Origin: Allobacillus saliphilus
Lineage (GTDB): Bacteria > Bacillota > Bacilli > Bacillales > Alkalibacillaceae
NCBI RefSeq assembly: GCF_018138385.1
Contig: NZ_JAGSIE010000007.1
Location: forward strand, 62,001 to 126,000
DNA length: 64,000 bases
Direction of reading: 5' to 3'
In this document: piece after piece, positions 9,200 through 18,417 of the stretch
Position numbering within the stretch: position 1 is the first letter of the stretch
Layout of the letters: every line of letters begins with the position of its first letter
Translations under genes and position numbers: made by a program
The notes under the pieces: model-generated
The model's input: only the letters and a program-made list of their open reading frames with translations
Told to the model about the DNA's origin: nothing
Database searches by the model: none

Positions 9200-10221
9200 T
9201 ACGCATTCGCCCTTTCTTTTGGTCGGCTTTCATCGTATAAGATACATGCCACTTCGTGACCGTCTTTCACTTCGCCAAGTAATGGTGTAATCGTCGTGCA
9301 TTCCGGCATTGCTCTTGCACAACGGTCGGCAAATTTACATCCTACCCGCGGCATGTTTTTTAACGATGGTACGATTCCTGGAATGGAACCGAGTCGTTCT
9401 TGTTTTTCAGCCATTTTCGGAATGGAATCAATCAATTTTTCTGTATATGGATGTTTTGGATTTTCAAACAGCTCTTCTACAGTGGTTTTCTCAACAATCT
9501 CTCCAGCATACATAACAATTACATCATCACACATTTCAGCAACTACACCTAGATCGTGGGTGATAAGTACAATTGCCATGTCATTAATTGATTGAACTTC
9601 TTTTAAAAGATCAAGAATCTGTGCTTGAACAGTTACATCAAGTGCTGTTGTAGGTTCATCAGCAATCAGTAATTGCGGTTGGCAAGCAATAGCCATTGCA
9701 ATCATGACACGCTGTCTCATACCGCCTGATAATTGGTGTGGATATTCCTGAACGACATCGTCAGGTCTTGAAATGCCTACACTCCGAAGTAATGAAACAG
9801 ATTTTTGTCGTGCTTCCTTCTTTGAAATTTTGAAATGATTAAACAAAACTTCTTCGAGTTGGAAACCGATTGTAAAGACTGGGTTTAATGCAGTCATTGG
9901 TTCCTGGAAAATCATTGATATATCTTTGCCGCGAATCTTATTCATTTCTTTATCGTTATAGTTGGTAATATCTTTTCCATCTAAAAGAATTTGTCCACCT
10001 TTTATTTTGCCGATTCCTTTCGGTAGTAAATGCATAATCGATAATGACATGACACTTTTACCACAACCGGATTCTCCTACAACACCAACGATTTTGCCAC
10101 GATCGACAGTAAATGAAACATCATCTACGGCGTTGTAGTACTCCCCGTCAATCGGAAAAGCCGTTTCCAAATTCTTTACTTCTAGAAGTGGGGCTTTATT
10201 TTCTTTAGTATGTTCGCTCAT
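9199..10221 (-). CDS. oppD: Oligopeptide ABC transporter ATPase OppD type
   Basis: The first gene of the operon. Walker A is GESGCGKSV, signature LSGGMRQRV, Walker [13 protein letters not shown], switch His in [10 protein letters not shown]. The C-terminal extension has [16 protein letters not shown] chose ATG 10221, six bases after GAGGTG; a GTG at 10230 in the same frame overlaps the Shine-Dalgarno sequence. The order D-F-A-B-C is that of dpp/app-type operons in Bacillaceae. Five genes in one direction with gaps of 0-37 bases, one leader upstream and one terminator after oppC show a single transcription unit. Confidence 0.92.
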   Translation of the reverse strand: MSEHTKENKAPLLEVKNLETAFPIDGEYYNAVDDVSFTVDRGKIVGVVGESGCGKSVMSLSIMHLLPKGIGKIKGGQILLDGKDITNYNDKEMNKIRGKDISMIFQEPMTALNPVFTIGFQLEEVLFNHFKISKKEARQKSVSLLRSVGISRPDDVVQEYPHQLSGGMRQRVMIAMAIACQPQLLIADEPTTALDVTVQAQILDLLKEVQSINDMAIVLITHDLGVVAEMCDDVIVMYAGEIVEKTTVEELFENPKHPYTEKLIDSIPKMAEKQERLGSIPGIVPSLKNMPRVGCKFADRCARAMPECTTITPLLGEVKDGHEVACILYDESRPKERANA

Positions 10222-10441
10222 CGAAAGCACCTCTGTTGTTTTAGAATAATTCAGAATCTTAACTATAAAAAATACTTAAAATGGAATAACAGACATATAT
10301 GTACAATAAATGAAATTGGTTAATAAATATATTATACATAATCAGCTATAATTTCAAGAGTTTTTTAAAATATTTAATTTCAATGTTTATTTAAACTATG
10401 TAAATCATCAGAATATTAAGTTGTTATTACAAGTTTGTTTC

Positions 10442-10450
10442 ATTATATCA
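10442..10450 (-). promoter_or_regulatory. Candidate extended -10 promoter for the opp operon
   Basis: On the minus strand TGATATAAT matches an extended -10 element (TGnTATAAT) 220 bases upstream of oppD. No good -35 hexamer lies 17 bases further up, as is common for extended -10 promoters. It is the best candidate in the leader. Confidence 0.4.
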
Positions 10451-10513
10451 TGAATAATGTAAATTACGAAGGTTATTTTTCATTTTTTCTAACTATTTTC
10501 AACATTTATATTT

Positions 10514-10529
10514 GTGAAAACGTTTTCTA
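10514..10529. promoter_or_regulatory. cre-like palindrome upstream of opp (possible CcpA site)
   Basis: GTGAAAACGTTTTCTA fits the catabolite-responsive element pattern WTGNNARCGNWWWCAW except at the first base and the next-to-last base. The core GAAAACGTTTTC is a perfect 12-bp palindrome. It lies about 65 bases upstream of the candidate opp promoter. Catabolite control is inferred from the motif only. Confidence 0.45.
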
Positions 10530-10679
10530 TTTGCATTCTTATTGCATTTAACATCTCTATAACCATCGTATTAATAGGATAGGAGTCCATGCACAATAAC
10601 TAAAATATCATGATTCATAAGCTGTAAAAATTGTTCGCGAGGAAGTTTTAATATCGGAATATACTGTATTATTTGAGCA

Positions 10680-10716
10680 AAAAATAACACCTACTCCGTA
10701 ATTTTAGGAGTAGGTG
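10680..10716 (-). terminator. Terminator of odhAB
   Basis: CACCTACTCC and GGAGTAGGTG form a perfect 10-bp stem with a 9-nt loop; on the minus strand it is followed by TTATTTTTTTG. It lies 35 bases beyond the odhB stop. Confidence 0.9.
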
Positions 10717-10750
10717 CCATGTTCAAAGTATTAGCTATTTAACTTTTTTA

Positions 10751-12025
10751 TTATCCTTCTAATAGTAGATCATAAGGATCTTCAATCATTTCTTTGACAC
10801 GAACCAAGAACTGAACAGCTTCTCTTCCGTCAATGATTCTGTGATCATAAGAAAGTGCCAAGTACATCATTGGGCGGACTTCAATTGAGTCATCTGGCAT
10901 AACGACAGGACGTTTTTGAATCGTGTGCATCCCTAAAATACCTACTTGAGGTGAGTTCAAGATTGGTGTGGATAGCAAGGATCCAAAAATACCACCATTT
11001 GTGATTGTGAATGAACCTCCACTTAGATCGTCTAATGTCAGTTTTCCATCACGAGCTTTTTTCGCCAAGTCCCCAACTTCTTTTTCAATTCCTGCAAAGC
11101 TTAGACGATCGGCATCCCTAACAACAGGAACAACTAGACCTTCTTCTGTTGATACAGCCATACCAATGTCATAAAACTTCTTCTTCACTACTTCTTTACC
11201 TTGGATTTCAGAATTCACTAATGGGAATTCTTTCAAAGCACCTATAACAGCTTTGGTAAAGAATGACATGAAACCTAATTTTACGCCATGTTTTTCCAAG
11301 AACTCATCTTTACGTTCACTGCGAAGCTTCATAATATTCGTCATATCGACTTCGTTAAACGTTGTTAACATCGCTGATTCTTGTTGAACTTCAACTAAAC
11401 GCTTGGCAATCGTTTGACGACGACGTGATAGCTTCTCTCGCTCAACCGGTTTATCGAATTCTGTTTTTTCGCTGCTTTCTTCTTTTTTGGAAGACTTCGC
11501 TTTGCTGCCTTCTGCTTTCTGGCTTGCTGCTGCTTCCACGTCTTCTTTGGAAATTCGACCTACTGGATCTTTTGGTTTAATGTCATTTAAGTCAATTCCA
11601 AGTTCACGCGCACGTTTACGTGTTGCTGGAGAAGCAACTGGCTGGTCTGTTGAGTCCGCTTGTTCTTTTTCTTCTTTAGCAGGTTCTGCTTTCTTTTCTT
11701 CAGCTGGCTTTTCAGTAGATGCTTCTTCTTTCTTTTCTTCCTTCTCTACTGTTTCTTCACTGGATTCTGATGAACTACCACCTGCTTCACCGTTCTCATC
11801 GATTTTAGCAATAACGTCTCCTACTTCTACGTCGTCGCCTTCTTCTACAAGAACTTCAGCAAGAACGCCTGTAAAGTCAGAGTTAACTTCAACGTTTACT
11901 TTGTCTGTCTCTAATTCAAGGATGGCATCTCCCTTTTCTACTTTTTCACCTTTTTGAACTAACCACTCAGCTACTGTACCTTCAGTAATCGATTCGGCTA
12001 ATTCCGGTACAACGATTTCCTTCAC
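10751..12025 (-). CDS. odhB: Dihydrolipoyllysine-residue succinyltransferase, E2 of 2-oxoglutarate dehydrogenase
   Basis: A 424-residue E2. Residues 1-75 are a lipoyl domain with the lipoylated Lys in LETDKVNVEV; then comes an acidic/Lys-rich linker with Pro and Ala, a peripheral-subunit-binding domain (ASPATRKRARELGIDL...DPVGRISKEDV, about 130-165), a second linker, and the catalytic domain from about 195 with the active-site segment SYDHRIIDGREAVQFL near the end (His-xxx-Asp-Gly). It transfers the succinyl group from the E1 product to CoA in the TCA cycle. It lies 15 bases after odhA in one operon. The VPELAESITEGT start is the succinyl type and not the acetyl type. Confidence 0.95.
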   Translation of the reverse strand: MKEIVVPELAESITEGTVAEWLVQKGEKVEKGDAILELETDKVNVEVNSDFTGVLAEVLVEEGDDVEVGDVIAKIDENGEAGGSSSESSEETVEKEEKKEEASTEKPAEEKKAEPAKEEKEQADSTDQPVASPATRKRARELGIDLNDIKPKDPVGRISKEDVEAAASQKAEGSKAKSSKKEESSEKTEFDKPVEREKLSRRRQTIAKRLVEVQQESAMLTTFNEVDMTNIMKLRSERKDEFLEKHGVKLGFMSFFTKAVIGALKEFPLVNSEIQGKEVVKKKFYDIGMAVSTEEGLVVPVVRDADRLSFAGIEKEVGDLAKKARDGKLTLDDLSGGSFTITNGGIFGSLLSTPILNSPQVGILGMHTIQKRPVVMPDDSIEVRPMMYLALSYDHRIIDGREAVQFLVRVKEMIEDPYDLLLEG

Positions 12026-12040
12026 GTTATTTTCCTCCTT

Positions 12041-14863
12041 TTAGTCAAGCTTTAGTGCTTCTTCAATGATTTGACTTTGTTCTGCTTTGTGAATGTTTGG
12101 ATCACCAACGGCAGGTGAAGAACGATCCGGTCTACCTACGTATAAGAGATTCTGTTTCTTCTTCATAATATCACGAATTCTGTCGTTGACGAATTCCCAG
12201 CTTCCCATATTCTTCGGTTCCTCTTGAACCCATACAATGTCTTCAACATTTTTGTATTTCTTCAGAAGTTCTTTCAGACGGTCTTCTGGGAATGGATAAA
12301 TTTGTTCTAATCGGACACAATGCAAGCTTTCTGTATTGTCCATGTCCTCTAAAGCTTCTTCAAGGTCGACCATCACTTTTCCGCTTCCAATAACTAATCG
12401 TTTTACGGATTCTGGATTGTCCCCTGTTTCTTTATGCTCCAAGACTGTCTGGAACTTTCCTTCGCTCAGCTCAGTGCCATCAACGGCAACACGCTGATTA
12501 CGAATGAGACTCTTAGGCGTCATCAAAATCAACGGACGAGCGTTTTCTTTCCCTACGATTGCAGCTTGCCTTCTTAATAAATGGAAGTATTGACCGGCAG
12601 TCGTCACATTCGCCACCGTCCAGTTATTTTCTGCTGATAGTTGCAAGTAACGTTCCAAACGTGCACTGGAGTGCTCTGGTCCTTGACCTTCATATCCGTG
12701 TGGTAGAAGCATAACAAGGCTTGCAATTTGTCCCCATTTAGCTCGACCAGATGAAATGAATTGATCAAAGATTACTTGTGCCACATTCGAGAAATCTCCA
12801 TACTGTGCTTCCCATAAGACAAGTGTATCGTCGGTTTGCACACTATAGCCATATTCAAACCCTAAAACCGCTACCTCTGACAATGGGCTGTTATATAAGC
12901 TAAAGGAAGCATCCACGCCTTCAATACCGTGCATTGGGCTGTACTTTTCATTTGTTTTAACGTCGCGCAAAACGAGGTGGCGGTGAGCAAATGTGCCACG
13001 TTCAGAATCTTGACCAGTCATTCGGATTGGTGTACCGTCTTTTAAAATGGTTCCGAAAGCAAGTGCTTCACCGAGTGCCCAGTCGACTTTTTGGCCTTCT
13101 TCTAATGCATTCTCACGACGATTAAGAATTTTTTCGAGTTTCTTAAAACCAGTGAAGTCTTCTGGACGTTTCAACATATCTTTGTTTACTTGTTTCAAAA
13201 CATCTTGATTAACTTTTGTCTCGATTGAATCAAGCTCATCCGCGACTCCTTCCGGTAATGCTGGTACATACGTTTCATGAATTTCATGCTCTTTCATGCC
13301 ATTATAAATATCACGAAGTTTTTGGATCGCATCCTCTTTAAACTTCATTTTTTCGTCTTCAGAAAGAACTTTTTCTTCTACTAATCGTTTCGCATACACT
13401 TCGTACGCTGTATCATGCGCATCGATCTCCTGGTATAGCAATGGTTGAGTACCACGTGGTTCATCCATTTCGTTATGTCCATAACGTCTGTAACCAACTA
13501 AATCGATAACGACATCTTTTTGGAATTTTCTGCGATATTGATAAGCAAATTCAACTGCACGAATACAAGCTACTGGATCATCCGCATTGACGTGAAGAAC
13601 AGGCATTTCAAATCCTTTCGCCAAGTCAGATGCATACTTTGTAGAACGCCCTTCTACTTTATCGGTTGTAAAACCGACAAGGTTGTTGGCGATAATGTGT
13701 ACGGCTCCACCAGTTTTATAGCCATGAAGCTGCGCAAGGTTAAGCGTCTCAGCGACAACACCTTCACCGATAAATGCTGCATCTCCGTGAATTTGTACAG
13801 AGAATGATTTATTGAAGTCTGGCTTTGCTTCACCATTATTTGAACGATCATCTTGGACAGCACGTGTGTATCCTTCAACAATCGGATTAATAAATTCCAA
13901 GTGTGAAGGGTTGTGACCTAAAGTGATCTTCGTTTTCGATTCATCTTGCTTGAAGTTTCCACCAAAGTGGTACTTAACGTCTCCAGTCCAACCGTAATTG
14001 ATTCCTGTTGAACCTTCTGAAGGTACTAATTCTTTGTTAGGTGAATGAGCAAATTCAGAAAAGATTCTGTCGTATGGTTTTCCAAGAATATGAGCCAATA
14101 CGTTCAATCGACCACGGTGAGCCATCCCCATCATGATGTGCTCAACGGAATCTTTATTACTATTTTTAACAAGATGATCAAGCATTGGCACCATCACATC
14201 GAGACCTTCAATGGAGAAACGTTTCTGTGCAACGAACGTTTTCTGTAAGAATGCTTCGAATCCCTCAACTTCACCTAGTCGTTTTAGTAGATCTTTTTTA
14301 TCTTCATCTGAAAAGTCAATTTCAAATGCTCCTGTTTCAACCTGCTGATAAAGCCATTCGCGCTCTTCATCATCTGGGATATGGTTGAATTCATATGAAG
14401 TTTTTCCTAAATACTTTTGTTTCAAGTGCTCGATATACTCGTAGCCGTTATTAATTCCTTTATGTTCATGACCTGCTAGTAACTTAACATCGATTTTTTT
14501 CAAATCTTCGTTCGTTAAGTTATAACTCTCAAGGTCGATTAGCGAATCATGCGATTGATCATGACCGCCGACTGGATAAATATCTGCACCAAGATGACCA
14601 TGTCGACGAATGGCCTCAACTAACTTCATTGCACTTGTCAACTTTTTCAAGTCAGTAAATGAAGTGGTGCCTCCTGACTGCGGTGCTACTTGGCCACCAT
14701 AATCGGCATCCATCCATTCCGGTGCCCCGTATTGTTCAAAAATATGACGCAGTGATTCATCTACTGCATCCGGGTCGTCTAAAAACAGTTCATATTGCTC
14801 TTCAACATAGCCCATATTGGGACCGTGAAAAGCTTCCCAAATACGATTGCTAGACCCATCCAT
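12041..14863 (-). CDS. odhA: 2-oxoglutarate dehydrogenase E1 (thiamine diphosphate dependent)
   Basis: E1 of the TCA-cycle complex. It has the N-terminal helix (WEAFHGPNMGYVEEQYELF), the first catalytic segment MMGMAHRGRLNVLAHILGKP, the cofactor region GDAAFIGEGVVAETLNLAQL, and the binding block DVVIDLVGYRRYGHNEMDEP, followed by the transketolase-like pyrimidine domain (SERGTFAHRH, YGYSVQ). I set the start at ATG 14863, giving 940 residues, close to the Bacillus enzyme; TTG 14905 and ATG 14884 are in frame upstream but have no well-spaced ribosome site either, so the start is uncertain. The complex also needs E3, not encoded here. Confidence 0.93.
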   Translation of the reverse strand: MDGSSNRIWEAFHGPNMGYVEEQYELFLDDPDAVDESLRHIFEQYGAPEWMDADYGGQVAPQSGGTTSFTDLKKLTSAMKLVEAIRRHGHLGADIYPVGGHDQSHDSLIDLESYNLTNEDLKKIDVKLLAGHEHKGINNGYEYIEHLKQKYLGKTSYEFNHIPDDEEREWLYQQVETGAFEIDFSDEDKKDLLKRLGEVEGFEAFLQKTFVAQKRFSIEGLDVMVPMLDHLVKNSNKDSVEHIMMGMAHRGRLNVLAHILGKPYDRIFSEFAHSPNKELVPSEGSTGINYGWTGDVKYHFGGNFKQDESKTKITLGHNPSHLEFINPIVEGYTRAVQDDRSNNGEAKPDFNKSFSVQIHGDAAFIGEGVVAETLNLAQLHGYKTGGAVHIIANNLVGFTTDKVEGRSTKYASDLAKGFEMPVLHVNADDPVACIRAVEFAYQYRRKFQKDVVIDLVGYRRYGHNEMDEPRGTQPLLYQEIDAHDTAYEVYAKRLVEEKVLSEDEKMKFKEDAIQKLRDIYNGMKEHEIHETYVPALPEGVADELDSIETKVNQDVLKQVNKDMLKRPEDFTGFKKLEKILNRRENALEEGQKVDWALGEALAFGTILKDGTPIRMTGQDSERGTFAHRHLVLRDVKTNEKYSPMHGIEGVDASFSLYNSPLSEVAVLGFEYGYSVQTDDTLVLWEAQYGDFSNVAQVIFDQFISSGRAKWGQIASLVMLLPHGYEGQGPEHSSARLERYLQLSAENNWTVANVTTAGQYFHLLRRQAAIVGKENARPLILMTPKSLIRNQRVAVDGTELSEGKFQTVLEHKETGDNPESVKRLVIGSGKVMVDLEEALEDMDNTESLHCVRLEQIYPFPEDRLKELLKKYKNVEDIVWVQEEPKNMGSWEFVNDRIRDIMKKKQNLLYVGRPDRSSPAVGDPNIHKAEQSQIIEEALKLD

Positions 14864-15113
14864 AGCCACGATTACTACCCCCATCAATTTTGGACTTTCA
14901 TCCAATTGTCCTTAATGATATTCATGTCGTTTATCCGCTCGATTATCCATATCACATTTACCCGTTAAACCGGATTCACAAACTATTTGGAAGCCCGAGT
15001 GGAAAACGGCTTTCTCCTCCAACTAGTATATATGATAAATGGTTAAGAGTGAAGGATTTGAGTCGAAATTTCCCTACTTTTGACTAGTGTCTTTCAATGT
15101 TCAGAATACTAAA

Positions 15114-16751
15114 TTAACTATCGTCGTACTTTTTAATAATTTTTTCCAATTCGACTTTAATTTCCAACTCTTTTTCTGAAAGTTTTGGTAATAAATTTCT
15201 TCTATACCATTGATTTAAACTTCCATTCAGAAATATCCAATCTTTTACACTCTGTTGAAATATATATTGTTTTAATTTTTCCGGCAAGTCATTAAACTGA
15301 ATCGATTCATTTTTCTCGTTGGTGTGTTCATGAATGACCGATGAAAATACATCTTCCTCCTTGATAAGATAATCTTCTGTGCTCTTTTCCACAAAATCCT
15401 TCTCAATCTCAGCGAATTTCTTTAATAAAAAAAGTTCAATTTCTCTATAGAAATACCGCTTCCCTTGCTGGATTGCTGTTTGATATTTCTCTTTTTCTGT
15501 CACTTGAAGTCTCAAGTCATTCGTTATTTCATCTGAAAGTAGATGAAGTAAATCTTCAGAAGTCACGACAGCTTCTCGGTTCGCCATAGCAATAGATAAT
15601 AAATGAAAGATTAACCTGGGGTCTAATCCATCCATACCTTCATCAGTGAATTCTTGTTTTAGCGATTCATAAGGAGGCTGTTTACTTTGGTACAACGAAA
15701 TCTTCTCAAGCTTTGTCATTTCGTGTCGACTAGATTGCAATCTAGAATAAATGACGGTGGCTGCAAGTGATTCTAAAGCAAAAGGTTGAATTTTTATTAG
15801 ATCTTGTTCCGTTAGTTTTGATTTATAAAGCTTAACCTCTTCATCAAGATTTAAGTTATATGGCACGCGTTGAATAATCATTCGACTTGCCAAAGGCCTG
15901 TTCTCTGATGATGCAATAAATTGTTCAAAATCTTCAGGATTGCTGTGACCGATTATGACTAGGTCACTATGAGTCATTGCCTGACGTGGTATTTTGTATT
16001 TTTGTTCTTCAGTTACAGATAATAATGGATAAAGTAATTTTGGTGACAGCTTAAACAGTTCTTGTAATTCCAATATGCCTTGATTACCTACTTGAAGCTC
16101 CCCATCATAGCGGTAGGCATATGGGTGAGATTGTGAACCGTAATCTGTAATTGTAGAAAAATCAACCTCACCCATTAAATCAGAAATCTCCTGAACTTGT
16201 GGGTCTCCCGGCAAGAAAGTCCCTATGCCTCTTCGCTCATTTTCAGAAATTGTTATCCGCTCTACAGGAATATTTCGCCAGTCATTTCCCCATTCAACTG
16301 TAAGCTTGTGTGAATTTAACGGAGACAGCCTTCCTTTAATTTCGTATCCGGTCACATCTTTAATGGTTCGTTTAAGAGATTGTGGCAATGCATGAAGTGG
16401 GTTTTCATGAAGAGGACAATTAAATATGCGATAAACCGCTCCTTGGTCTGTTTCCGTAAAATCACTTAACGCTTGTTTGAAGAACTGAACGAATGTTGAC
16501 TTACCACTTCCCGGTGGACCGATTAGCACAAGCATTCTTTTACGAATGTCATATCCTTTTGCGGCTGGACGGAAATACCGGGTAAGCAGCTGCTCTAGCA
16601 ATTCATCCATCCCATATAGAAGGTGATGGTTGTTTTTTTCCATCGCATGCTGAATTGCCAAATATAGACGTTCGTGACTCGTCCGCGGAATAATATTCTT
16701 TTTTAATATTTCTTCAACATACATTTCCAACGTAAATGAGTGCGTTGTCAT
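15114..16751 (-). CDS. Shortened PrkA-like AAA+ protein
   Basis: A 545-residue paralogue of PrkA, the sporulation-associated AAA+ protein (about 630 residues in Bacillus subtilis). It matches PrkA block by block: ERLYLAIQHA, RYFRPAAKGYDIRKRML, Walker A GPPGSGKST (78-86), GAVYRIFNCPLHENPLHALP, IKGRLSPLNSHKL, RGIGTFLPGDPQVQEISDLMGEVD, RYDGELQVGNQGILELQELFK, GHSNPEDF, RVPYNLN, and DEGMDGLDPRLIFHLLS. The PrkA-type C-terminal kinase-like region is short and diverged. The start follows AAAGGAGG; ATG 16751 has better spacing than ATG 16754. There is no yhbH or spoVR next to it, but a YhbH-like gene lies at 3609-4364. PrkA kinase activity is debated in the literature; AAA+ ATPase or protease roles have been proposed. 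Confidence 0.85.
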   Translation of the reverse strand: MTTHSFTLEMYVEEILKKNIIPRTSHERLYLAIQHAMEKNNHHLLYGMDELLEQLLTRYFRPAAKGYDIRKRMLVLIGPPGSGKSTFVQFFKQALSDFTETDQGAVYRIFNCPLHENPLHALPQSLKRTIKDVTGYEIKGRLSPLNSHKLTVEWGNDWRNIPVERITISENERRGIGTFLPGDPQVQEISDLMGEVDFSTITDYGSQSHPYAYRYDGELQVGNQGILELQELFKLSPKLLYPLLSVTEEQKYKIPRQAMTHSDLVIIGHSNPEDFEQFIASSENRPLASRMIIQRVPYNLNLDEEVKLYKSKLTEQDLIKIQPFALESLAATVIYSRLQSSRHEMTKLEKISLYQSKQPPYESLKQEFTDEGMDGLDPRLIFHLLSIAMANREAVVTSEDLLHLLSDEITNDLRLQVTEKEKYQTAIQQGKRYFYREIELFLLKKFAEIEKDFVEKSTEDYLIKEEDVFSSVIHEHTNEKNESIQFNDLPEKLKQYIFQQSVKDWIFLNGSLNQWYRRNLLPKLSEKELEIKVELEKIIKKYDDS

Positions 16752-16866
16752 CATTAGCCTCCTTTAAATAAGGACTCCTCTATACTTTATTCGTTGTAAA
16801 ACATTTGATTTCATAATTACAGCAAACAATTTTACGAACTTTGTTTGACGTTTCGTCGGTTTATAG

Positions 16867-16895
16867 TTCACAACAGAATAAATTTCAGCTATAAT
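16867..16895 (+). promoter_or_regulatory. Sigma-A-type promoter of the 26-residue peptide gene
   Basis: TTCACA at 16867-16872 and TATAAT at 16890-16895 with an exact 17-bp spacer. The ATG of the small gene lies 39 bases downstream of the -10 box. Confidence 0.75.
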
Positions 16896-16934
16896 CAAAT
16901 CATAAAGTATGCTTAAAGAAGAGGTGGATGCTAC

Positions 16935-17015
16935 ATGAATCTCGCACTAATTATTGGCGTATGTATTACATTTCTTGTTTCAATCTTCGCATCAGGTTAT
17001 GAAGCAAAACGCTAA
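16935..17015 (+). CDS. Small single-span membrane peptide (26 aa), unknown function
   Basis: A 26-codon gene: Met-Asn, then a hydrophobic run of about 17 residues (LALIIGVCITFLVSIFA) and a short charged tail SGYEAKR. The ATG follows GAGGTGG at 8 bases. A good promoter lies upstream and a strong terminator 20 bases downstream, so it forms a complete one-gene transcription unit between prkA-like and trmL. The peptide is predicted to be a membrane-spanning microprotein with the basic tail inside. Such proteins usually act on a larger membrane complex; no partner is evident here. Confidence 0.6.
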   Translation: MNLALIIGVCITFLVSIFASGYEAKR

Positions 17016-17034
17016 TTTTCATTGGGCAAAAAAT

Positions 17035-17072
17035 ACACCAGCCATCGATTCGATTCGATGACTGGTGTTTTT
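17035..17072. terminator. Bidirectional terminator between the small peptide gene and trmL
   Basis: ACACCAG-CATCGA and TCGATG-CTGGTGT form a long stem with one mismatch, followed on the plus strand by TTTTTATTT and on the other strand by an A/T-rich tract. It lies at the 3' ends of two convergent genes. Confidence 0.85.
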
Positions 17073-17079
17073 ATTTGTC

Positions 17080-17553
17080 CTAGTGTAAATTCGGAAAGCC
17101 TTGTTGACGAAGCGCCTCATAAACAATAATTGCTGCTGTATTTGATAAATTCAATGAGCGTACTTTTTCATTCATGTGAATTCGCAAGCAGCGATCTTCT
17201 TTACCTTTAAGTAGAGCTGTTGGAATCCCGTCCGTCTCCCTTCCGAATACGAAAAATATTTCTTCTTCTGGGTGACTGAAATCATAGTCGGTATAATGTT
17301 TCGTACCGAAGTTCTCTATATAATAATAACTCCCTGTCGGAAAAGCATCATATAACTCTTCAATCGAATCATAATAATGAATATTCACGTTATGCCAATA
17401 ATCCAAACCTGCACGCTTCAACATTTTATCCTCTGTAGAAAATCCAAGCGGACGAATTAAATGTAACTCAGCCCCCGTTGCGAGCGCTGTCCGAGCAATA
17501 TTTCCTGTATTCGCCGGAATCTCCGGTTGATATAAAACAATATGTATTCCCAT
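17080..17553 (-). CDS. trmL: tRNA (cytidine/uridine(34)-2'-O)-methyltransferase TrmL
   Basis: A 157-residue SPOUT methyltransferase, the usual length for TrmL (YibK/CspR). Visible motifs are the N-terminal VLYQPEIPANTGNIARTALA, IRPLGF, the central FFVFGRETDGIP and the C-terminal knot strand VRSLNLSNTAAIIVYEALRQ that binds S-adenosylmethionine. The enzyme 2'-O-methylates the wobble base of certain leucine tRNAs. ATG preceded by AGAGGTG. Single gene. Confidence 0.93.
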   Translation of the reverse strand: MGIHIVLYQPEIPANTGNIARTALATGAELHLIRPLGFSTEDKMLKRAGLDYWHNVNIHYYDSIEELYDAFPTGSYYYIENFGTKHYTDYDFSHPEEEIFFVFGRETDGIPTALLKGKEDRCLRIHMNEKVRSLNLSNTAAIIVYEALRQQGFPNLH

Positions 17554-17672
17554 AATATTTACACCTCTTAAGCTTTGTTGAACGGAAATATTATATCATA
17601 ATTTACGTGACATTTATTCGGTTATGGATTCGATGGTCTAACTATTTTAATTGCAAAAGCCCAATTGCTTTA

Positions 17673-18194
17673 TTATTGAACATCTGCATTTTCAATTACT
17701 AGTAGTTTCTCTTTCCGATCCAATCCACCACGATATCCGATTAATTTTTTATTCGATCCAATTACTCGATGACATGGCACGATAATCGATAATGGATTTT
17801 TATTAATCGCTCCGCCAACTGCTCGGACTGCTTTTGGATTATCGATTTTTTGTGCAATTTCTTTGTACGTCACAGTTTGCCCGTATGGGATAGAACGTAG
17901 TGTGTTCCATACTTTTTGTTGAAATGGCGTGCCGAAAAATTTCGTCGGTGCCGTGAATGCTTGATTTTGATGGTAAAAATATTGATTCAGTTCGTCGATT
18001 GCATGCTGGAACGCTTGATTGTCTGTATGCAATGTGGAGTTTGGTAAGTTTTTATTTATCCATCGCTCAATCCAACTCATTTTTTCTTCTAGAGATCCGT
18101 GTTCAATAAAATACAAAGTGTCTTCTTGCCCGCCTAATACGAGTTTGCCGATTGGCGAATCAATTTCTCGTATGATCAATGGTTGATTCGACAT
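17673..18194 (-). CDS. ogt: Methylated-DNA--protein-cysteine methyltransferase (Ogt)
   Basis: A 173-residue suicide DNA repair protein that removes O6-alkyl groups from guanine. It has the active-site segment IVPCHRVIGSNKKLIGYRGG, with the acceptor Cys in PCHRV, preceded by the helix-turn-helix region FGTPFQQKVWNTLRSIPYGQTVTYKEIA and the Asn hinge. The N-terminal domain (PIGKLVLGG) is of the short Ogt type, and no Ada regulatory domain is present. I prefer ATG 18194, eight bases after GGAAGG, to ATG 18200. Confidence 0.93.
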   Translation of the reverse strand: MSNQPLIIREIDSPIGKLVLGGQEDTLYFIEHGSLEEKMSWIERWINKNLPNSTLHTDNQAFQHAIDELNQYFYHQNQAFTAPTKFFGTPFQQKVWNTLRSIPYGQTVTYKEIAQKIDNPKAVRAVGGAINKNPLSIIVPCHRVIGSNKKLIGYRGGLDRKEKLLVIENADVQ

Positions 18195-18270
18195 TTCCAT
18201 CTTCCTTCCGTATAAAGATATAGCATCTCTATTTGAGTATCGATCATTATAAGGAACAATGCTAATATAA

Positions 18271-18318
18271 AATCCGAACCGATTCGCATGGTTATGAATC
18301 GCCGTTCGGATTTTTTCT
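18271..18318 (+). terminator. Hairpin with T-tract between ogt and the tandem repeat array
   Basis: AATCCGAAC-GATTC and GAATC-GTTCGGATT form an interrupted stem, followed on the plus strand by TTTTTTC. On the minus strand it would terminate transcripts coming from queG through the repeat array. Confidence 0.6.
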
Positions 18319-18417
18319 AAACTGTCTTTGATCTTGTCGCTTTCGATTTGAATAACCTTCCGTTGTAATCTCCGCGTACGTCAAAGAATTAGCGGAAGAC
18401 CTGCCATCAAACAAGGG

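Larger units (their letters stand above)
10222..10680. other. Intergenic leader of the opp operon (no gene seen)
   Basis: A very AT-rich stretch of about 460 bases. No ORF with a credible ribosome site was found on either strand. It holds a candidate promoter and a cre-like palindrome, listed separately. The remaining sequence shows no recognisable structure. Confidence 0.6.

Noticed and set aside
11487-11957. 156-codon open frame antisense to odhB
   Set aside because: It lies opposite the low-complexity Glu/Lys/Ala linker of E2, which makes Ser/Phe-rich antisense frames; no ribosome site.
14911-14951. Similarity of the odhA leader to the array A unit (GATAAACGAC)
   Set aside because: It is a single 10-base match in a 200-base leader; no second copy at a 21-bp distance.
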